A model generated the notes under the pieces. It worked only from the letters and a program-made list of their open reading frames with translations, ran no database searches and had not been told where the DNA came from. This document shows, piece after piece, positions 7,635 to 17,470 of a DNA stretch of 64,000 nt. The DNA lies in contig NZ_BSNI01000002.1 in NCBI RefSeq assembly GCF_030159895.1, forward strand, positions 1,452,306-1,516,305. Reading direction: 5' to 3'. How positions within the stretch are numbered: position 1 is the first letter of the stretch; each line of letters starts with the position of its first letter. The translations under genes were made by a program, and so were the position numbers. The DNA is from Maritalea porphyrae. Lineage in GTDB: Bacteria > Pseudomonadota > Alphaproteobacteria > Rhizobiales > Devosiaceae.

Positions 7635-10600
7635 CTAGTAATCCTGCTCGAAGAACACACCAGCTTTGGTTTTTCCATCTTCAGAGGTTTCACCGCGCGC
7701 CGTGATGTTGTCCGTAATGTTCAGGTCGATCGTCACCTTGCCTGATCCGGCACCTGTGCCTTTTTCCACATTGAGATAAGTACGCTCGTTCAAATAGCCA
7801 CCGATACCAAGCGTGGTTTCGCCCTGTTCGTTGGTTTTGATGTCGACATCATCTAGACCGGCGATTGACCGCAGTCGACCAGCAAGCCCGCCATCTGTGC
7901 CCGCGCCATTCAGCGTATTAACAGCGCTAGCCAGTTGGACAAGTTGCAAAGGTGAAAGCTCAGTTAGGGAGCGGCCAAAAAACAGCTTGGCGACAATTTG
8001 GTCTTGCGGCAACGATGGCGAAGATGCGAACGAGAATTCAGGGGACGACGCTGGTCCGCTGACCAAAATTGAATACGAGCTTCCCGCTTCGCGCGTTGTT
8101 GCTGAAAAGTTCAACGTCGGGTCAAGTGGACCAGCAAATGTAATTTGTCCGGCGTCAAAGTCGAAGCGCTTCGTCAAGATCTCCATGCGCCCGCGGCTCA
8201 TGCGGATTGTGCCCTTTGCTGTCGGACGGGCGGTCGTGCCACCGATTGAAAGTCCGCCGCCCAACTCAGCATCAAGACCGCGCCCGCGAACAAAGATACG
8301 ATTCTGGGCGTTGACATTGATGTCTAAGGCCATCGAAGGACCAGATCCGCCAGACTGTTGTGGTTGTAGCGCTTTTGATTGCGCGTTGACCGCTTGGCTT
8401 GCATTCTTGTGCGATACTGCGACCGGCGACACAACATTTGGCAGGGCTGCTGGGATTGTAATGTCAGCACGTGTGACGCTGACCTGACCAGAGATTAGGC
8501 CCGTTTCCGCCAAGCGGCCCACCAGCGCCAAGTCCGCGTCAAAATCCGCTGAAATGAGCACACCGTCACTATAGTTCCCGTTTCGAACACTCAGGGTCAG
8601 ATCTGATTGTAATTTGTCACCTGGGCGCAAGGAAATGCTGCCCCTAGCGCTCAGCCGTCCGTTTTCACCTAGCCGGCCCTCAAGAGATGAAATGGTTGCA
8701 TTGTCACCGTTAAACGCCAAAACACCAGTTAGGTCTGTCACCCGTATGCGAGAAGCAATTTCGGTAAAGCGTGCCCCATTTGTACTGACTTGGCCGCGGT
8801 AATCTGGTGCATCAAAACTACCGCCGATGGTGGCGTCTAGATTTGCAGTACCCGATAACACAACACCAGAGTTCGTAAGTGGCTGAGCCACGTAGGAAAA
8901 CGGCAGATTTCCCTTTACCGCCAGACCAAGTCGCTTGTTCGCGATGTTTGTGTCGCCTGAAACAGAAATATCTAGACCGCCGCCTGAAACAGTCAGTTGA
9001 GTGGTCAGAATGTCGCCGTTGTATTTCCCCGCGCCGTTGATGTTTAGCGAGGCCAACTGGGCGTCCCTGAGTGGCGTGCCGGATAGACCGCTGCTATCAA
9101 TTTGGTAAGTGATAGTTGGGTTGGATGGCGATCCAGCAACTTTTGCACGGGCGGTGATCTGCCCCGAGGGCGCAAGGCCAGTTCTTGCCAGTTTTTCGAC
9201 CGTGGACATTGGCAGTTGTGACAATGTGATATCAAGGTCAAGATTGTTCGAAATCGAGCCAATGAGAGTGGCATTGGCCCCATCAATGCTTATTGCAGGC
9301 GCTGATATTGAAACCGAACCTTCGCTCAGTATCGCTTTTGCTGGTTTTGTATTTTCAATGGCTATGCCTTGATATCTGGTGGTAGCCTTTTCAACATCAA
9401 TAATTGTCTCGTTGGCATTTTGGCTCACCATTGCGCGCAACAAGATGGGGCTGCCATTTAGGCTTGCGTCAAAGCGAGTTGGCCAGAAACCGTTTTCTGT
9501 CGAAACACTGAGTTCGGCGTTTTTCAAAACTTGCCCTGCGGACGCAATTGTTTCGGCGCGTGCACTGATAAGCGGCATAGGTTTGCCAAACAAGTCCGAG
9601 ATGTTCGCTTCCAGTTGCAAATTAGATATTGTTGTCGTGTCATAGCCAAGAGAGGGCGCCGTTAGGTCGAGCTCTATTGATTGTTGGCCATTTTCTGCGC
9701 TCACATTCAATCTACCCGTGGCAGAACCGGAAAGCCCAGTCTGCAACAATAGTGGGGCGAGTTCGCTCAGATCAAATACTTGAAGGTCGGCGATGCCCGC
9801 GACCAACCCTGCTGAGTTAAAAGACAAATCTGCAACTATTTCAGCGCCGGGTATGTTGATGCGCAATGCGTCGACTTTGCGCGTGCCATCTTCATCTGCA
9901 GTTGTACTTGCCGCAACGGAAACTGGTGTCCCTGCATATTTGGCGTTGAGCTTGGCTGTCAGCGTTTCAAATGCAGTGCCGCTTATGGTGCCGTTAATGT
10001 CTGATAGCGACTCGTTTGCGATTGCGATATTCTGACCGCTCAACGACACATTGATGTTTGGGTTGTTTCTCGCTCCATCCGCAACTGCGTTGACGAGCAG
10101 TTGCCCCGTCAATCGTGGATCAAATTGGCCAATATCATCAAGGCGTAAATCGCCAGCCAAATTCAATTGATCTGCTGAGAGCGAACCGGACGCATTCGCG
10201 TTTAGATTGGCGCTTTCTACTTCTAGTTTCTGCGCACTGAGATTGCCCCGACCGTCAATCGTCAGATCGGCAATAATTGTGCCGGGCCCGCCACCAAGAA
10301 GTTTTCCAATAAGATTGTCCGTCGCAACATTAATATCGCTTACCGATGAAATCTGCATTGCGCCATCAATAAGATTGTATGCGCCTGAAAGACTGCTCGA
10401 AATCACATCATTCTTGATCGCAAGTGAGCTGATGCTCATCGTCCGATCAGCGATATTTAGGTCGCTTTTTATGCTTAGATTGCCGGCGAGAAGCGCATCG
10501 ACTGTTTGATCGCCAGTGACAATTGTTTCTATTGCAGCTGCTAGGCTTGCGGTGCCCTTTGGTTCAAGTAGATTGAGCTTTGGACTTTGGATGTCAAAGG

Positions 10601-11816
10601 ACGCGCCTTGCAGACCAAAGGAGCCTTCTTCAAGTTCGGTAATATGACCTTGAGCTTGAAGAACAGCCTCGCGAACTGTTCCCAAAACGCTTGCTTTTAG
10701 ACTGACCTTGCCAAGTCGCGTGACGGTTCCCGGTTGCCTTGCGAACTCGACGATCTCGCCGTCGCTGCCAATTCGCACATCAGTCATCAAGTCGACACGG
10801 TCCTGCTCGGGACTAAATGATCCGCTGGTTGTGATTTGTGCTAGCGCAGAGGTGAGGGTAGCCTGGTCGATTGTGACGTTGCCACCGGCATCTCGGCGAG
10901 CTGAAATCACAACGTCAGTGTTGCCTGCAACAAGTGGCAAAAGCGATTTGGGGAGCAAGGGGGCGAGTTGGCCGCTGAGTTGCGCTTCTATAGATTGCAA
11001 GTCATTCGTCAAAGACAGCGTTGCGCCGCCATCGACAACCTGTTTTCCGTTGAATGAAACCGCAAAATCAGATTTCCAAGAAGACGGGGGTCCACTGCCA
11101 GTTAAGCTTATGTCGAGTGCGGGTGTGTCTGGGATGTTTAGCAATTTTGCAAACACACCGTCTTTGCCATCGTTCAATTGAAACGAAAGACTGGTGGTTT
11201 CCGCCGCTGGGCTAAACTGCCAACTGGCTTCAAATGCACCATCGCCATCAGTCTGTTGAAAGCTAATTGCGCCATCAGTTTGGAGTGGTTGGTTTGCAGC
11301 GTTCAGTTCCCCCGAGATTGTAAATGTAGCTGGGTGGCCGACGAACACTTCGCCGAGTATCAGTTCGCCAATTTCGAGTCCCTCAATTGATGCGCTTCTA
11401 AGCGGTGCGGGAAGCAACGATTTTGGCCAATCAAAGCGTTGTGAAGGGGAAACTGGTTGCGCAATGGGAAGCCTTGCGACCTCTAGTTGTTGAATTGACG
11501 CTTTTTGGAGTTCCAGGCGACCAAACACCATATCCAAGAGACTGTAGTCGATGACGATGTCTTGTCCCGTCGCCCAAGTGCCATCGGCATCAGATAGAGT
11601 TACTTTTTCAACCACAATTTGGTTGCCCAGCAGTGAGTGCAGGCCGCGAATCTGAACCTGTTGGGTGTCATTGCTAGCGAGGTTGTTGATGAGGTTTGCT
11701 GTGACATCGCGCCCTGGTGGTGTCGCCAGCAGAAACGCAGCCGCAATGCCACTAAGCAAAAGCAACGACGCACAAAACAAAGCAACGCGCTTTATCAACG
11801 AGGGTAAAATCTGCAT
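7635..11816 (-). CDS. tamB: Translocation and assembly module subunit TamB
   Basis: 1393-residue inner-membrane-anchored protein that spans the periplasm as a long beta-taco. It works with TamA or BamA in outer-membrane protein insertion and phospholipid transport. A single N-terminal membrane anchor is seen at about 9-30. Then come many AsmA/TamB-type beta repeats with recurring SLxGxxxNPxI-like patterns. The C-terminal TamB (DUF490) domain includes GGLSIGGTTARPTAKGTIRM and ILVSGPASSPEFSF. Length is normal. It lies 32 bases downstream of tamA on the same strand, the standard tamA-tamB operon. Confidence 0.95.
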   Translation of the reverse strand: MQILPSLIKRVALFCASLLLLSGIAAAFLLATPPGRDVTANLINNLASNDTQQVQIRGLHSLLGNQIVVEKVTLSDADGTWATGQDIVIDYSLLDMVFGRLELQKASIQQLEVARLPIAQPVSPSQRFDWPKSLLPAPLRSASIEGLEIGELILGEVFVGHPATFTISGELNAANQPLQTDGAISFQQTDGDGAFEASWQFSPAAETTSLSFQLNDGKDGVFAKLLNIPDTPALDISLTGSGPPSSWKSDFAVSFNGKQVVDGGATLSLTNDLQSIEAQLSGQLAPLLPKSLLPLVAGNTDVVISARRDAGGNVTIDQATLTSALAQITTSGSFSPEQDRVDLMTDVRIGSDGEIVEFARQPGTVTRLGKVSLKASVLGTVREAVLQAQGHITELEEGSFGLQGASFDIQSPKLNLLEPKGTASLAAAIETIVTGDQTVDALLAGNLSIKSDLNIADRTMSISSLAIKNDVISSSLSGAYNLIDGAMQISSVSDINVATDNLIGKLLGGGPGTIIADLTIDGRGNLSAQKLEVESANLNANASGSLSADQLNLAGDLRLDDIGQFDPRLTGQLLVNAVADGARNNPNINVSLSGQNIAIANESLSDINGTISGTAFETLTAKLNAKYAGTPVSVAASTTADEDGTRKVDALRINIPGAEIVADLSFNSAGLVAGIADLQVFDLSELAPLLLQTGLSGSATGRLNVSAENGQQSIELDLTAPSLGYDTTTISNLQLEANISDLFGKPMPLISARAETIASAGQVLKNAELSVSTENGFWPTRFDASLNGSPILLRAMVSQNANETIIDVEKATTRYQGIAIENTKPAKAILSEGSVSISAPAISIDGANATLIGSISNNLDLDITLSQLPMSTVEKLARTGLAPSGQITARAKVAGSPSNPTITYQIDSSGLSGTPLRDAQLASLNINGAGKYNGDILTTQLTVSGGGLDISVSGDTNIANKRLGLAVKGNLPFSYVAQPLTNSGVVLSGTANLDATIGGSFDAPDYRGQVSTNGARFTEIASRIRVTDLTGVLAFNGDNATISSLEGRLGENGRLSARGSISLRPGDKLQSDLTLSVRNGNYSDGVLISADFDADLALVGRLAETGLISGQVSVTRADITIPAALPNVVSPVAVSHKNASQAVNAQSKALQPQQSGGSGPSMALDINVNAQNRIFVRGRGLDAELGGGLSIGGTTARPTAKGTIRMSRGRMEILTKRFDFDAGQITFAGPLDPTLNFSATTREAGSSYSILVSGPASSPEFSFASSPSLPQDQIVAKLFFGRSLTELSPLQLVQLASAVNTLNGAGTDGGLAGRLRSIAGLDDVDIKTNEQGETTLGIGGYLNERTYLNVEKGTGAGSGKVTIDLNITDNITARGETSEDGKTKAGVFFEQDY

Positions 11817-11848
11817 GTCTTAGGCGAATCCATTTGGCCGCAATGTGA

Positions 11849-13774
11849 TCAGAATGCCTGACCTATACCCAAATATAAGCCATATTGTGGTTGACCGGTA
11901 ATTTTGTTTAGCGGAAACGCTATGTCTGCGCGGATTGGACCGATCGGCGTGTAGTATCGCACGCCACCGCCAACGCCCGTGAACAAAGATCCACCCTGTC
12001 CAGGGATGTTTGAAGTGAAAGCGCCGCCAGTATCGATAAAGCCGACAACACCGATTTCGTCTGTGACCTTGTAGCGCGCCTCAGCTGACGCCTCGAGATA
12101 TGAAAGGCCGCCTTGCGGTTTACCCCCGCCTGTGAGCGGACCAGCCATTTGAAAGCCATAGCCACGTATTGAGCCGCCACCACCGGCAAAGAAACGTCGG
12201 TCAGTCGGCACATTCGCAATGTCGGTGCCAATAATGGTGCCCATTGCTGCACGTGCTGCAAGAACCAGTCGCTCGTCCTCATCAAGTGCCAAGTAAGTAC
12301 TTGCCTCTACCGACGATTTTACAAATATTGCATGCGAAGGATGCACATATGTTGGCTCGGTGGACAAAGTGACGAACCAACCACCCGTTGGATTTAGAGC
12401 ATTGTTGCGCGTGTCGTAGGTCAAAGAGATTGGTGTCGAGAGCAGGGCCGTATTTGATACGGTTGTACCATCATCTACCACTGCATATTCCGCGGCAATG
12501 CCGCCTTTTACCGTTAGGTCATCGCGTAAATCATTCGAAAGTGAAGCAGATATTTTGCCCGAACGTTTATTGAACGCATTTGTATTCGCTATATCAAACG
12601 TCGCGCGTGCTTCAAAACTCGTGGCAGGGCCAATTGCATTCGGTTTTTTGAATAACAAGTCAGCGTGATAATCAAGGTCGCCAAATCCACCTTGGCCAAT
12701 GCGGCCAATCGAGGCTTCCGCACGCAGGCTCTCGGCATTGCCAAACAGGTTCCGATGCTTCCAGAATCCTTCGACGCCAAAGCCCTCAAAGTTTTCGGCC
12801 GTTACGCCAAAGCCAATCGTGCGTGGCTTGCGCTCACTCACTTCGATTGTTACCGCGACACTTCCATCAGCTGATGGGCGTTCCGCAGTGCTAACGACCA
12901 CACTGTCAAATACACCCACTTCTTGGAGACGCTTCGTTGCGCGTTTGATCTGATCGGGACTATAAGTCGAGCCTGCAATAATGTCGGCTTGCTCAGCAAT
13001 AAATGATGAGTTTACGGTCTCGTTTCCTGTTACGACAATTTGGCCAAATGCCGCTTTGTTGCCAGAGTTAAACCAAAGCGAGACTTCTAATTGTCTTGTG
13101 TTGTGGTCTGCCTCGATGGTGCGTTTTTCAATGCGTGCGAAGGGATAACCCTTCTGGCGCCAATCCCCAACTAGCTTTGTTTCCGCATCGATGATCAGTG
13201 ATGATTTCGCCGCTTCCCCTGCGGTTATGCCAAATTGGTTCAAATCGATAGGACCATTTGGTGATCGCGCATCTGGACGTGCAAACGTGAATCTTGGCCC
13301 AGCTGAAACGTTGATTTCTATTTTTGGCGACGTTCCAGATAGCTGTCGCTCCAAAGAAACGTCTTCAATGTTTTGCCCGTTGATCAAAATTTGAATTGTG
13401 CCGCCATAGTGAGCTTCGCCATAAAGAGCGGCCAAAAGGCGCTTTTGATCAATCTTTGCACGGGTCACTAATCCCGTTGTTCCTGCTGCTGGCGTCGCTT
13501 GCTCTTTGATCAAAACGGAACTGGAACGCAACGCATCGTAGAGCGTTGGATCGCTAGTATTGATTTCGACCGAATAGTTTACGGGGTTTTCAATATCAAG
13601 AACGGCAGCAGATTGCTGCGATGAATCAGACTTGAATAAACCAAATAGATCAAATGCATGCGCAGGCGCGCTGGTTGCGCACAGTAACGCAACCAGGGGC
13701 CATAATCCGAGATTTTTCGAACCAAATATTTGCACTGCGGATGCTACTCCAAACTCAAGCAATTTCGCGGGCAA
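11849..13774 (-). CDS. tamA: Autotransporter assembly complex protein TamA (Omp85 family)
   Basis: 641-residue outer-membrane protein. An N-terminal signal sequence ends near APAHA at residue 40. POTRA-like domains occupy about 60-320, the last with the VTGNETVNSSFI pattern, followed by a C-terminal 16-strand Omp85 barrel from about 330. The barrel contains RFFAGGGGSIRGYGFQ, the conserved L6 loop motif (V/I)RGY, and ends with a terminal aromatic residue (GLYLGIGQAF), as outer-membrane proteins do. The long N-terminus before the hydrophobic core may reflect a start chosen too early. It forms an operon with tamB. Confidence 0.94.
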   Translation of the reverse strand: MPAKLLEFGVASAVQIFGSKNLGLWPLVALLCATSAPAHAFDLFGLFKSDSSQQSAAVLDIENPVNYSVEINTSDPTLYDALRSSSVLIKEQATPAAGTTGLVTRAKIDQKRLLAALYGEAHYGGTIQILINGQNIEDVSLERQLSGTSPKIEINVSAGPRFTFARPDARSPNGPIDLNQFGITAGEAAKSSLIIDAETKLVGDWRQKGYPFARIEKRTIEADHNTRQLEVSLWFNSGNKAAFGQIVVTGNETVNSSFIAEQADIIAGSTYSPDQIKRATKRLQEVGVFDSVVVSTAERPSADGSVAVTIEVSERKPRTIGFGVTAENFEGFGVEGFWKHRNLFGNAESLRAEASIGRIGQGGFGDLDYHADLLFKKPNAIGPATSFEARATFDIANTNAFNKRSGKISASLSNDLRDDLTVKGGIAAEYAVVDDGTTVSNTALLSTPISLTYDTRNNALNPTGGWFVTLSTEPTYVHPSHAIFVKSSVEASTYLALDEDERLVLAARAAMGTIIGTDIANVPTDRRFFAGGGGSIRGYGFQMAGPLTGGGKPQGGLSYLEASAEARYKVTDEIGVVGFIDTGGAFTSNIPGQGGSLFTGVGGGVRYYTPIGPIRADIAFPLNKITGQPQYGLYLGIGQAF

Positions 13775-13930
13775 TTGAACCCACTATACAACAAATATGT
13801 TGCTTTATCATTTAGATATTTAGCCCATTCAATACCATAGGCACAAACCATTATTGTTTTTGTACGTCTTCGTGACCACAACAGTTCAGCATAGGGCTCG
13901 CTTTTGCGTATGTCATAGCACCCGCATCGG

Positions 13931-13966
13931 TTGCCAAATGGCATTCTTTGAGATATATTATGCCAT
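13931..13966 (+). promoter_or_regulatory. Predicted promoter and operator of the Xre-RES toxin-antitoxin operon
   Basis: TTGCCA at 13931-13936 and TATATT at 13954-13959 are separated by 17 bases, which makes a good sigma-70 type promoter. ATGGCAT at 13938-13944 and its inverted copy ATGCCAT at 13960-13966 flank the -10, and TGCCA recurs inside the -35. Antitoxins of this class usually repress their own operon, so the inverted repeat is a likely autoregulatory site. The antitoxin ribosome-binding site AAGGAG follows at 13967-13972. Confidence 0.55.
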
Positions 13967-13977
13967 AAGGAGCTAAA

Positions 13978-14388
13978 ATGACGCTTGAATTGATTGATAC
14001 GGGACCAGAAGAGTTTATTGCGGCCCCAATCACAGATGAAGAGGGTGGAGCGATGCTTCGTGCAATCCTAAATCTCTTTCAGAAGTGGCGACTGACTGAC
14101 GAAGAGGCCGCGACGTTGCTTGACTTACCGTTGCGCACTTATCGACGCTGGAAGGCTGAACGGCCAGGACGTCTCAGCAACGATTTGAAGGCACGGCTGT
14201 CGAATCTTTTGGGCATACACAAGGCTTTGCGTTTGATTTTTGTTGAGCCTCAACGCGCATACGATTGGATAAAGCTGCAAAATGACGCATTTGGTGGCCA
14301 ATCAGCGCTTGAAATAATGCTTGGAGGCAATCTAACCGATTTGATGCGCGTGCGCCGATATTTAGATGCGGAGCGCGGCGCTTGGTAG
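13978..14388 (+). CDS. Antitoxin, Xre/MbcA/ParS family (DUF2384)
   Basis: 136 residues. The N-terminal half has a helix-turn-helix-like region (LTDEEAATLLDLPLRTYRRW), and the C-terminal half has the ParS/MbcA toxin-binding part ending GGNLTDLMRVRRYLDAERGA. This is the antitoxin of the type II Xre-RES family: it neutralises the toxin by covering its active site and represses the operon. A strong AAGGAGCTAAA ribosome site sets the ATG at 13978. Its stop overlaps the toxin start by 7 bases. Confidence 0.9.
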   Translation: MTLELIDTGPEEFIAAPITDEEGGAMLRAILNLFQKWRLTDEEAATLLDLPLRTYRRWKAERPGRLSNDLKARLSNLLGIHKALRLIFVEPQRAYDWIKLQNDAFGGQSALEIMLGGNLTDLMRVRRYLDAERGAW

Positions 14389-15095
14389 GTGGGACCGCAG
14401 ATGTTCCAATCTGTCATATAGAGTGGCAAAATGCATCGCGCATCGTTTGCTCAATTTACCCGCCGATCGACCTGTTTGAAGACATCGCGGCACCAGAAGA
14501 CTGGCCGCAATTGATTGCGGCTGAACAAAAAACCAATCCGCGATTAATGGAAACAATCGGTAATATTGATCTTGTGCCGGCGCATCGACGTGTCAGCGGA
14601 CCGGGCGCTAGCTACTTGATGGCACCGTTTACCCACACAAGTCGCGATCGGCCGAGCCGATTTTCCGACGGACGTTTGGGTGTCCTATATGTCGCTGCCG
14701 ACTTCGAAACAGCGGTACATGAAACGGCATTTCATCACGCAGAATTCATGCGTTCTACAAAACAGCAATCTGGTTGGACGTCACAGTTTAGAGAACTGGT
14801 ATTGTCAGTCGAAGCGATGCTGCACGATGTTCGGGAAATTGGGACTGAAAAAAGTGACATTCTGCACCTACAGGATTATTCAATTTCGCAGCATTTTGCG
14901 GCTCAATTACGTGCTCAGTCTTCGGAAGGGCTCGTTTATCCCAGTGTCCGAGGTGAAGGCGATTGTGTTGCATTGTTCTATCCGGATTTGGCGAGCGATC
15001 CAATGCAGGGTCGGCATCTAAACTATCATTGGGATGGTCATAAAGTAGACTTAGTGCGAGATATTGGCACTGGCGATGTATTCAGATTGGTTTGA
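14382..15095 (+). CDS. RES domain toxin (NAD+ phosphorylase family)
   Basis: 237 residues. The RES domain is recognisable: RLGVLYVAADFETAVHETAFHH contains the Y and E of the catalytic pocket, and QHFAAQLRAQSSEGLVYPSVR contains the Ser of the R-E-S triad. Characterised RES toxins degrade NAD+ by phosphorolysis or hydrolysis and arrest growth. Translation appears to begin at TTG 14382, with GGAG at 14370-14373; no in-frame ATG occurs near there. The frame overlaps the antitoxin by 7 bases, consistent with coupling. The pair sits between tamAB and the polysaccharide locus. Confidence 0.9.
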   Translation: MVGGTADVPICHIEWQNASRIVCSIYPPIDLFEDIAAPEDWPQLIAAEQKTNPRLMETIGNIDLVPAHRRVSGPGASYLMAPFTHTSRDRPSRFSDGRLGVLYVAADFETAVHETAFHHAEFMRSTKQQSGWTSQFRELVLSVEAMLHDVREIGTEKSDILHLQDYSISQHFAAQLRAQSSEGLVYPSVRGEGDCVALFYPDLASDPMQGRHLNYHWDGHKVDLVRDIGTGDVFRLV

Positions 15096-15238
15096 TCTGA
15101 GTGCGAACTTAAGTATAGTCACACTCATACTTTTACTTAATTCACTTATTGCGTGACAATTTTTTATGTTCTTTTTAATCGTCAAGGCGTTTTTCGCCGT
15201 CATTATGCTAGCGTGTATCTATTCGAGGACAGCATAGG

Positions 15239-16459
15239 ATGCGCGTCCTGTTAGCACACAAATTCTATGAAACGGTTGGCGGGGCTGAGGTTTTTTTTCG
15301 AGAGACTGAGCGCGCATTGAGGCTGGCTGGGCATCAGACGGAAATGATCGCTACTGGCAATGCCAGTTCAACAGTGCCAAAAAACGTTCATTTGCTTGAT
15401 GCACCTGACTACAAGAACGGCAGCTTCTTCAAAAAAGCTTTGAGTTTGCACACCTCAATTTATGATCTGAACAAACAGAGACAGGCTGCGCAAATAATCG
15501 AAAGATTTAAGCCCGACATTCTTCACATCTTCGCAATCAACGTGCATTTAACACCGGCAATTGTGTTCGCTGCCAAACAAGCAGGTGTGCCCGTCGTTGT
15601 TACCATGAACGACTACAAGCATATTTGCCCAAACTATAAGCTTTATCATCATGGCAAAGTCTGCCGCGACTGCGAAGGTGGAAAATTCTACAACGCAATA
15701 AAGAATAAATGTTGCAAGAACGAACTTGGTTTGTCGGTTGCCAGCGCAATGGAAGCCTATGTTCACCGCGCTATTCGGTATTTTGATCAGATCGACCATT
15801 TCACCTTTTCTAGCGATTTCATTGCACAAGAGACCCAGCAGTTTTGGCCCAACAGGCAAATATCATGGTCTAAACTCCGCAATCCTTTTCAGTCGGATGC
15901 GTACGAAGCCACCGCCGAATATGCGCCATATGGATTGTATGTGGGGCGCGTGATTGAAGAAAAGGGCGTCGACAAAATCCTGCAGGCCGCCGAGGCAGTC
16001 GATGGGTTTTGCATCAAAATTGTCGGAGAGGGGCCAGACCTTGAACTATTGTCGCGCCGGGCTGATCAAAGTGGCGTAACTAACATCGAGTTTCTTGGGG
16101 CCAAATGGGGGGATGAACTCGAGTTGCTAATTGCCGACGCGCGATTTGTCATCGTTCCATCGCTTTGGCACGAGAACTACCCTTATGTTGTGATTGAGGC
16201 ATTTGCCAAAGGAAAACCTGTGATTGGCAGCATAAGGGGCGGTATTCCAGAACTCGTCACGGACGGCGAAACGGGCTTGCTATTTGAGCCTGAGAATCCA
16301 GTTGAGCTTGCCACCAAAATCAGGTTCCTTGCGCAAAATGTAGACATTGCACGTCGTCTCGGAAGGAATGCAAAAGCATTTGCCGATAGGCAATTCACCC
16401 ATGAGTTGTTTTTGCAAGAATTGATGCAAGCCTATGAGTGTGCACTAGACGCTGATTAG
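15239..16459 (+). CDS. Glycosyltransferase family 4
   Basis: 406-residue GT-B fold enzyme. The N-terminal domain begins MRVLLAHKFYETVGGAEVFF, a classic GT4 acceptor-domain opening. The C-terminal donor domain shows YVGRVIEEKGVDKIL near 236 and a SLWHENYPYVVIEAFAKGKPV element near 305-325 holding the EX7E-type nucleotide-sugar motif. A cysteine-rich insert (CPNYKLYHHGKVCRDCEGG and a later KCCKNE) is seen near 130-160 and also occurs in related capsule GT4 enzymes. It probably adds a sugar to the lipid-linked capsule repeat on the cytoplasmic face. It converges on the sulfotransferase gene with a 15-base overlap. Confidence 0.9.
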   Translation: MRVLLAHKFYETVGGAEVFFRETERALRLAGHQTEMIATGNASSTVPKNVHLLDAPDYKNGSFFKKALSLHTSIYDLNKQRQAAQIIERFKPDILHIFAINVHLTPAIVFAAKQAGVPVVVTMNDYKHICPNYKLYHHGKVCRDCEGGKFYNAIKNKCCKNELGLSVASAMEAYVHRAIRYFDQIDHFTFSSDFIAQETQQFWPNRQISWSKLRNPFQSDAYEATAEYAPYGLYVGRVIEEKGVDKILQAAEAVDGFCIKIVGEGPDLELLSRRADQSGVTNIEFLGAKWGDELELLIADARFVIVPSLWHENYPYVVIEAFAKGKPVIGSIRGGIPELVTDGETGLLFEPENPVELATKIRFLAQNVDIARRLGRNAKAFADRQFTHELFLQELMQAYECALDAD

Positions 16460-17470
16460 CACCCGACCCGCGCTCTCGTTGTAACCGGCATCGTGAAGTG
16501 TCTGCTGAAACGGTTCAGCGATTTCTGAACAAAGCGAAATGTTGCCATGTGACGGCGGAGGGTTTGTGTGCGATTTTGCATATTTGAATACTTGGAGGTC
16601 ATCGACAATGTTCAGCCATTCAAATAGTAGCCGCAACTCATTTTCTGAATCGCTGCAGATATTTTCGTAGCGGCAAATACGAAATTGCGAAGCTGGGTTT
16701 ACATCAAGTTTGAGCGCTTCGCGCGTTGTTAGTATCCATTCAACAGCTGCTCGGTCAAAATCAGATTTGGTATCGCGTAACTTCGCTTGATGGGGCGCCA
16801 AGTCGTTATGCTCAGGAACAAGCTGGTCGACTAGTGCTGTCCACTTTCGATCATTTTTTCCCCACCAATTGTGTTTGTCAGATTTGCGGAAGCTAGCATT
16901 CCTCGATGTCCAACGGGCGACCGAGTTTACAACATCAACGCCGTCTCGGATTGGACAAACAAACCTTGCGTCCGGAAACAACGCCTGCACATATTTGGTT
17001 CTAAATACCAACTCCGGATATTTGTCGACGATATGTTTGGCACCCGACGCTGCTAAAGAGAAACCATAAACACGCTGAATTTTCTTTCGGGCTTCGTCAT
17101 TGTCGATTCCTGGTTCAGTCCGTACCGCAGCGGCAACGTCGCTATAAGAACCAATAAGGTCCTCCGCGCCATGTGCGAAATGCCAAAGAGCCTTGGGTTC
17201 ATTCAGGAAGCTGACATCTTGGTGGAGTGCGAACAGTCTTCCAACGAAAGTCGTGCCGCTTCGCCCATTGCCAATTATAAAAATTGGTCGCTCAACAGAT
17301 CGCAACGGTGGCATGAGTTGTGCAATCTTGAACATTGAGAATACAAGCGGATTGATCCATTGACCGCGTGTGGTCAATGGACGTCCCTCCAACAAAGCGT
17401 AATTAACTAGCCTTCCAATTGCCATGGAGGGTCTGTGGCGAAGCATGTCGAGGTCAATTTGCGCAACCAT
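16445..17470 (-). CDS. Sulfotransferase family protein
   Basis: 341 residues. The 5'-phosphosulfate loop of PAPS-dependent enzymes is seen at about 67-80 (GNGRSGTTFVGRLF), and a 3'-phosphate element follows in RFVCPIRDGVDVVNSVARW. No signal peptide is obvious. Located directly behind polymerase and flippase genes on the same strand, it most likely sulfates a sugar of the exported polysaccharide. The acceptor cannot be told from sequence. It begins one base after the polymerase gene ends, so it is probably coupled to it. Confidence 0.85.
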   Translation of the reverse strand: MVAQIDLDMLRHRPSMAIGRLVNYALLEGRPLTTRGQWINPLVFSMFKIAQLMPPLRSVERPIFIIGNGRSGTTFVGRLFALHQDVSFLNEPKALWHFAHGAEDLIGSYSDVAAAVRTEPGIDNDEARKKIQRVYGFSLAASGAKHIVDKYPELVFRTKYVQALFPDARFVCPIRDGVDVVNSVARWTSRNASFRKSDKHNWWGKNDRKWTALVDQLVPEHNDLAPHQAKLRDTKSDFDRAAVEWILTTREALKLDVNPASQFRICRYENICSDSENELRLLFEWLNIVDDLQVFKYAKSHTNPPPSHGNISLCSEIAEPFQQTLHDAGYNESAGRVLISV

